Assembly (NCBI GenBank): GCA_026770615.1
Contig: MU631461.1
Coordinates: 18,949 to 38,702, forward strand
From: Pavlovales sp. CCMP2436
Taxonomy: Eukaryota > Haptophyta > Pavlovophyceae > Pavlovales
DNA: 19,754 nt
Direction of reading: 5' to 3'
Shown here: positions 18,238 through 19,754 of the stretch, piece after piece
How the letters are laid out: every line of letters begins with the position of its first letter
Numbering within the stretch: the first letter of the stretch is position 1
Notes under the pieces: model-generated
Databases searched by the model: none
Told to the model about the DNA's origin: nothing
Seen by the model: only the letters and a program-made list of their open reading frames with translations
Program-made: the position numbers and the translations under genes

Positions 18238-19199
18238 TTACACACGCACCATCTCCGCCTCGGTGAGCTCGCGCTCGACGCACAGGCTGTAGACGGCCAT
18301 ATCGGCGGCATTATCGCCTGATCAACGCATCATATTTTATTAATGATCATATTAGAGTGACGTGCGCTGTGTGCGCAGCTCGCCGAGCCTGCCCCTTTTC
18401 ACGGGGGCGGCTGCTATCTCCTTCCCCCGGCCACAATTCCCAACAAAGACGTGTGTGTGTGTGTGAGTAAGTGAGTGAGTGTGTGTGTGTGTGTGTGTGT
18501 ATATACGTACGTAACTGACCAACGCATCATATATATGTGTGAGTCAGACGCCAGCTTGAATCCCTATCAGTGGACTCTGGCACCATCGGCTACTCAATAA
18601 TATAATTTGTTGTCAGTGATGGGCCTTCAGCGCACAAGCGCAGCTGGAGTGACCTGCGGGCACGGCGGATTCACTCGCGAGAGTGACGTCGTTATGAACC
18701 GACAATGACGGGTCTCGAGCGGAATAAATTATAAATATATATATGTATGTCTGCGTCGGAGTGCTAAGACCAGCTTGGACTTGAACTTGAAAGACCGCCA
18801 GCCAGATCCCCCCTTCATTTATATATGTGTGTCTGTGTGTGTATGTGAATGTGTACGTACCGCGCACGGGCCCGATCGTCGTCAGGAACGCCGTGGAGGA
18901 CGCGAGCACCGGAATCTGCGGGTGTACGAAGTGATTATAGAGCTGAACCGAGTCCCCCATATCAAACGGCGCGCCGTCGCGCTTGATCGCCAAGTCGGAA
19001 AAGCCCGTGTGGAAACCTGTCGCGAACAGGAGCACGTCGCACTCCAGAAGCTCCCCCGTGCGGAGCTGCACGCCCTCGCGCGTGAAGCTAGCGATGTCTC
19101 CCGCTTTGAACGGGACGAGCGCGGCCTGCCGGCGCTGGTCGCAGTCCAGCGTGCCGAAATGGTTGCGGTCGAGGTCAAGATGCCAATCGCTTATGCAGA
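18238..19199 (-). CDS. Flavin-containing monooxygenase-like gene, last two exons
   Basis: Exon 19199-18861 follows a CCCCTACCCCAG acceptor and ends at a GTACGTAC donor. Exon 18317-18238 follows a GATCAG acceptor and ends in TAA (18238-18240). The first leaves one base and the second begins with two, so phases match across the 543-base intron. The larger exon has ECDVLLFATGFHTGF, the FATGY-type motif of class B flavin monooxygenases, and YNHFVHPQIPVLA, typical of their C-terminal part. The small exon adds DNAADMAVYSLCVEREL and ends EAEMVRV, like the terminal A-x-YL-C/LPS-x-EM region. These enzymes use FAD and NADPH to oxidise N or S atoms or ketones; the substrate here is unknown. The N-terminal FAD and NADPH sites lie beyond the window. 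A further exon may begin at the right edge (about 19725-19754), but I cannot confirm it. The introns are packed with repeats. Confidence 0.7.
18451..18501. repeat. TG/TGAG microsatellite
   Basis: Alternating GT with a central GAGTAAGTGAGTGAGT variant, inside the monooxygenase intron. Confidence 0.9.
18542..18571 (+). repeat. 30-bp direct repeat, copy B
   Basis: Exact match to 76-105, 18,466 bp away in the same orientation. It lies in the predicted monooxygenase intron about 180 bp from a truncated tail copy of the GC-rich element. Confidence 0.85.
18749..18815 (+). mobile_element. Tail-only copy of the GC-rich element
   Basis: GTCTGCGTCGGAGTGCTAAG and the following CTTGAACTTGAAAGACCGCC match the 3' tails at 14946-15003 and 6995-7050, with scattered differences. 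A C run and a CATTTATATA-like end follow, as after the copy at 6708. It is only about 65 bp, so heavily 5'-truncated, and lies in an intron. Confidence 0.6.
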
Positions 19200-19279
19200 C
19201 TGGGGTAGGGGGGAGGGGGGGGGGAATGAGTGACGAAATGTTAGGTGCTACATAGAAGAGATGCCAGCTTTTCTATGCA

Positions 19280-19702
19280 GTCGGCCACCCAGAGGAGGAG
19301 CGAGGCGAAGCGAGGGCTGAGCAACAATAAAAAAACCAAAAGAAGAACTAGGTAGTCGGCCACCCAGAGAAGGAGCGATGCGAAGCGAGAGCTGAGCAAC
19401 AACAACAACAACAAAAACTACGTATCGGCCACCCAGAGGAGGAGCAAGGCGAAGCGAGGGCTGAGAGAAAAAAAAAAGAGAAAAAAAACCTAGGTAGTCG
19501 GCGGCCCAGAGAAGCAGCGAGGTGAAGGTTGAGCTGAGCAAAAATCAAAAATCAAAAATCAAAAAAAAAAACCTAGGGAGTCGGCCGCCAAGAGGAGAAG
19601 CGAGACAAAGCGAGGGCTGAGGAAAATAAATAAATAATAATAATAACCTAGGTAGTCGGCCGCCCAGAGAAGGAGCGAGGCGAAGGTAGGGCTGAGCAGC
19701 GA
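19280..19702. repeat. Six-unit minisatellite with A-rich spacers
   Basis: Units start at 19280, 19355, 19424, 19497, 19580 and 19655 (69-83 bp each). Each has a conserved core of about 45 bases beginning GTCGGCC, with GAGGAGCGAGGCGAAGCGAG and GCTGAG, followed by an A-rich spacer of variable sequence and then CTAGGTA. It sits in the presumed upstream intron of the monooxygenase gene. Confidence 0.85.
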
Positions 19703-19754
19703 GTAGAAGAAAGCCGTGAGTACGCTGAGTTGCGCGAGCGGATTGAACTCCGTC

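Noticed and set aside
18238..18317. Small exon as a laminin-G domain end (AVYSLCVERELTEAEM)
   Set aside because: The splice phase joins it exactly to the monooxygenase exon, and the sequence fits that family's C-terminus better.
76..18571. 30-bp repeat as target-site duplication of the whole virus
   Set aside because: Intact host genes lie between the copies, and 30 bp next to element-like tails fits a dispersed repeat better.

Overview
The window reads as nuclear DNA of a unicellular eukaryote, most likely a microalga. A decayed Polinton-like virus (PLV) occupies the left two thirds (about 114-13850) and host genes the right third. The eukaryotic signs are GT-AG introns with matching phases, long simple repeats, a 31-base C run, and GC-rich host genes beside AT-rich viral DNA. 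A haptophyte-like host is my guess from this texture and from the known occurrence of PLVs in haptophytes; nothing here proves the lineage.

Viral part, left to right: a broken D5-like primase/SF3 helicase (+); a G-rich/AT-rich spacer with a perfect hairpin; a small basic coiled-coil gene (-); the double jelly-roll major capsid protein (MCP, +), interrupted by a GC-rich insert with GT and AG ends that carries an HNH endonuclease gene on the opposite strand; the A32/FtsK-type packaging ATPase (+), starting on the base after the MCP stop; an unrecognised gene (+); a penton-like minor capsid gene (+), interrupted by a second GC-rich insert; a class 3 lipase (-); a roughly 4 kb repeat-rich fibre/adhesin gene (+); and four small genes, two of them intact. 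A second spacer at 13560-13850 carries an inverted copy of the AT block of the first spacer. The MCP, ATPase, penton-like protein, lipase and primase-helicase set is typical of PLVs. I see no integrase and no family B DNA polymerase. Nearly every long viral gene carries nonsense codons and frameshifts, so this is an endogenous, non-functional copy.

Host part: a tandemly repetitive GC-rich element with a Ser/Pro-rich frame (14180-15012), an intact armadillo-repeat plus BTB protein gene (15402-16835), the last two exons of an unrecognised minus-strand gene (17545-18043), and the last two exons of a flavin-containing monooxygenase-like gene (18238-19199, minus). The monooxygenase introns hold microsatellites and a six-unit minisatellite.

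The GC-rich repetitive element occurs at least three times (6708-7057, 14180-15012, about 18749-18800). The copies share a 3' end but begin at different points, as 5'-truncated retroposed copies do, and one of them breaks the viral minor capsid gene. The most unusual feature is the MCP insert: an apparent spliceosomal intron housing a homing-type HNH gene in antisense.
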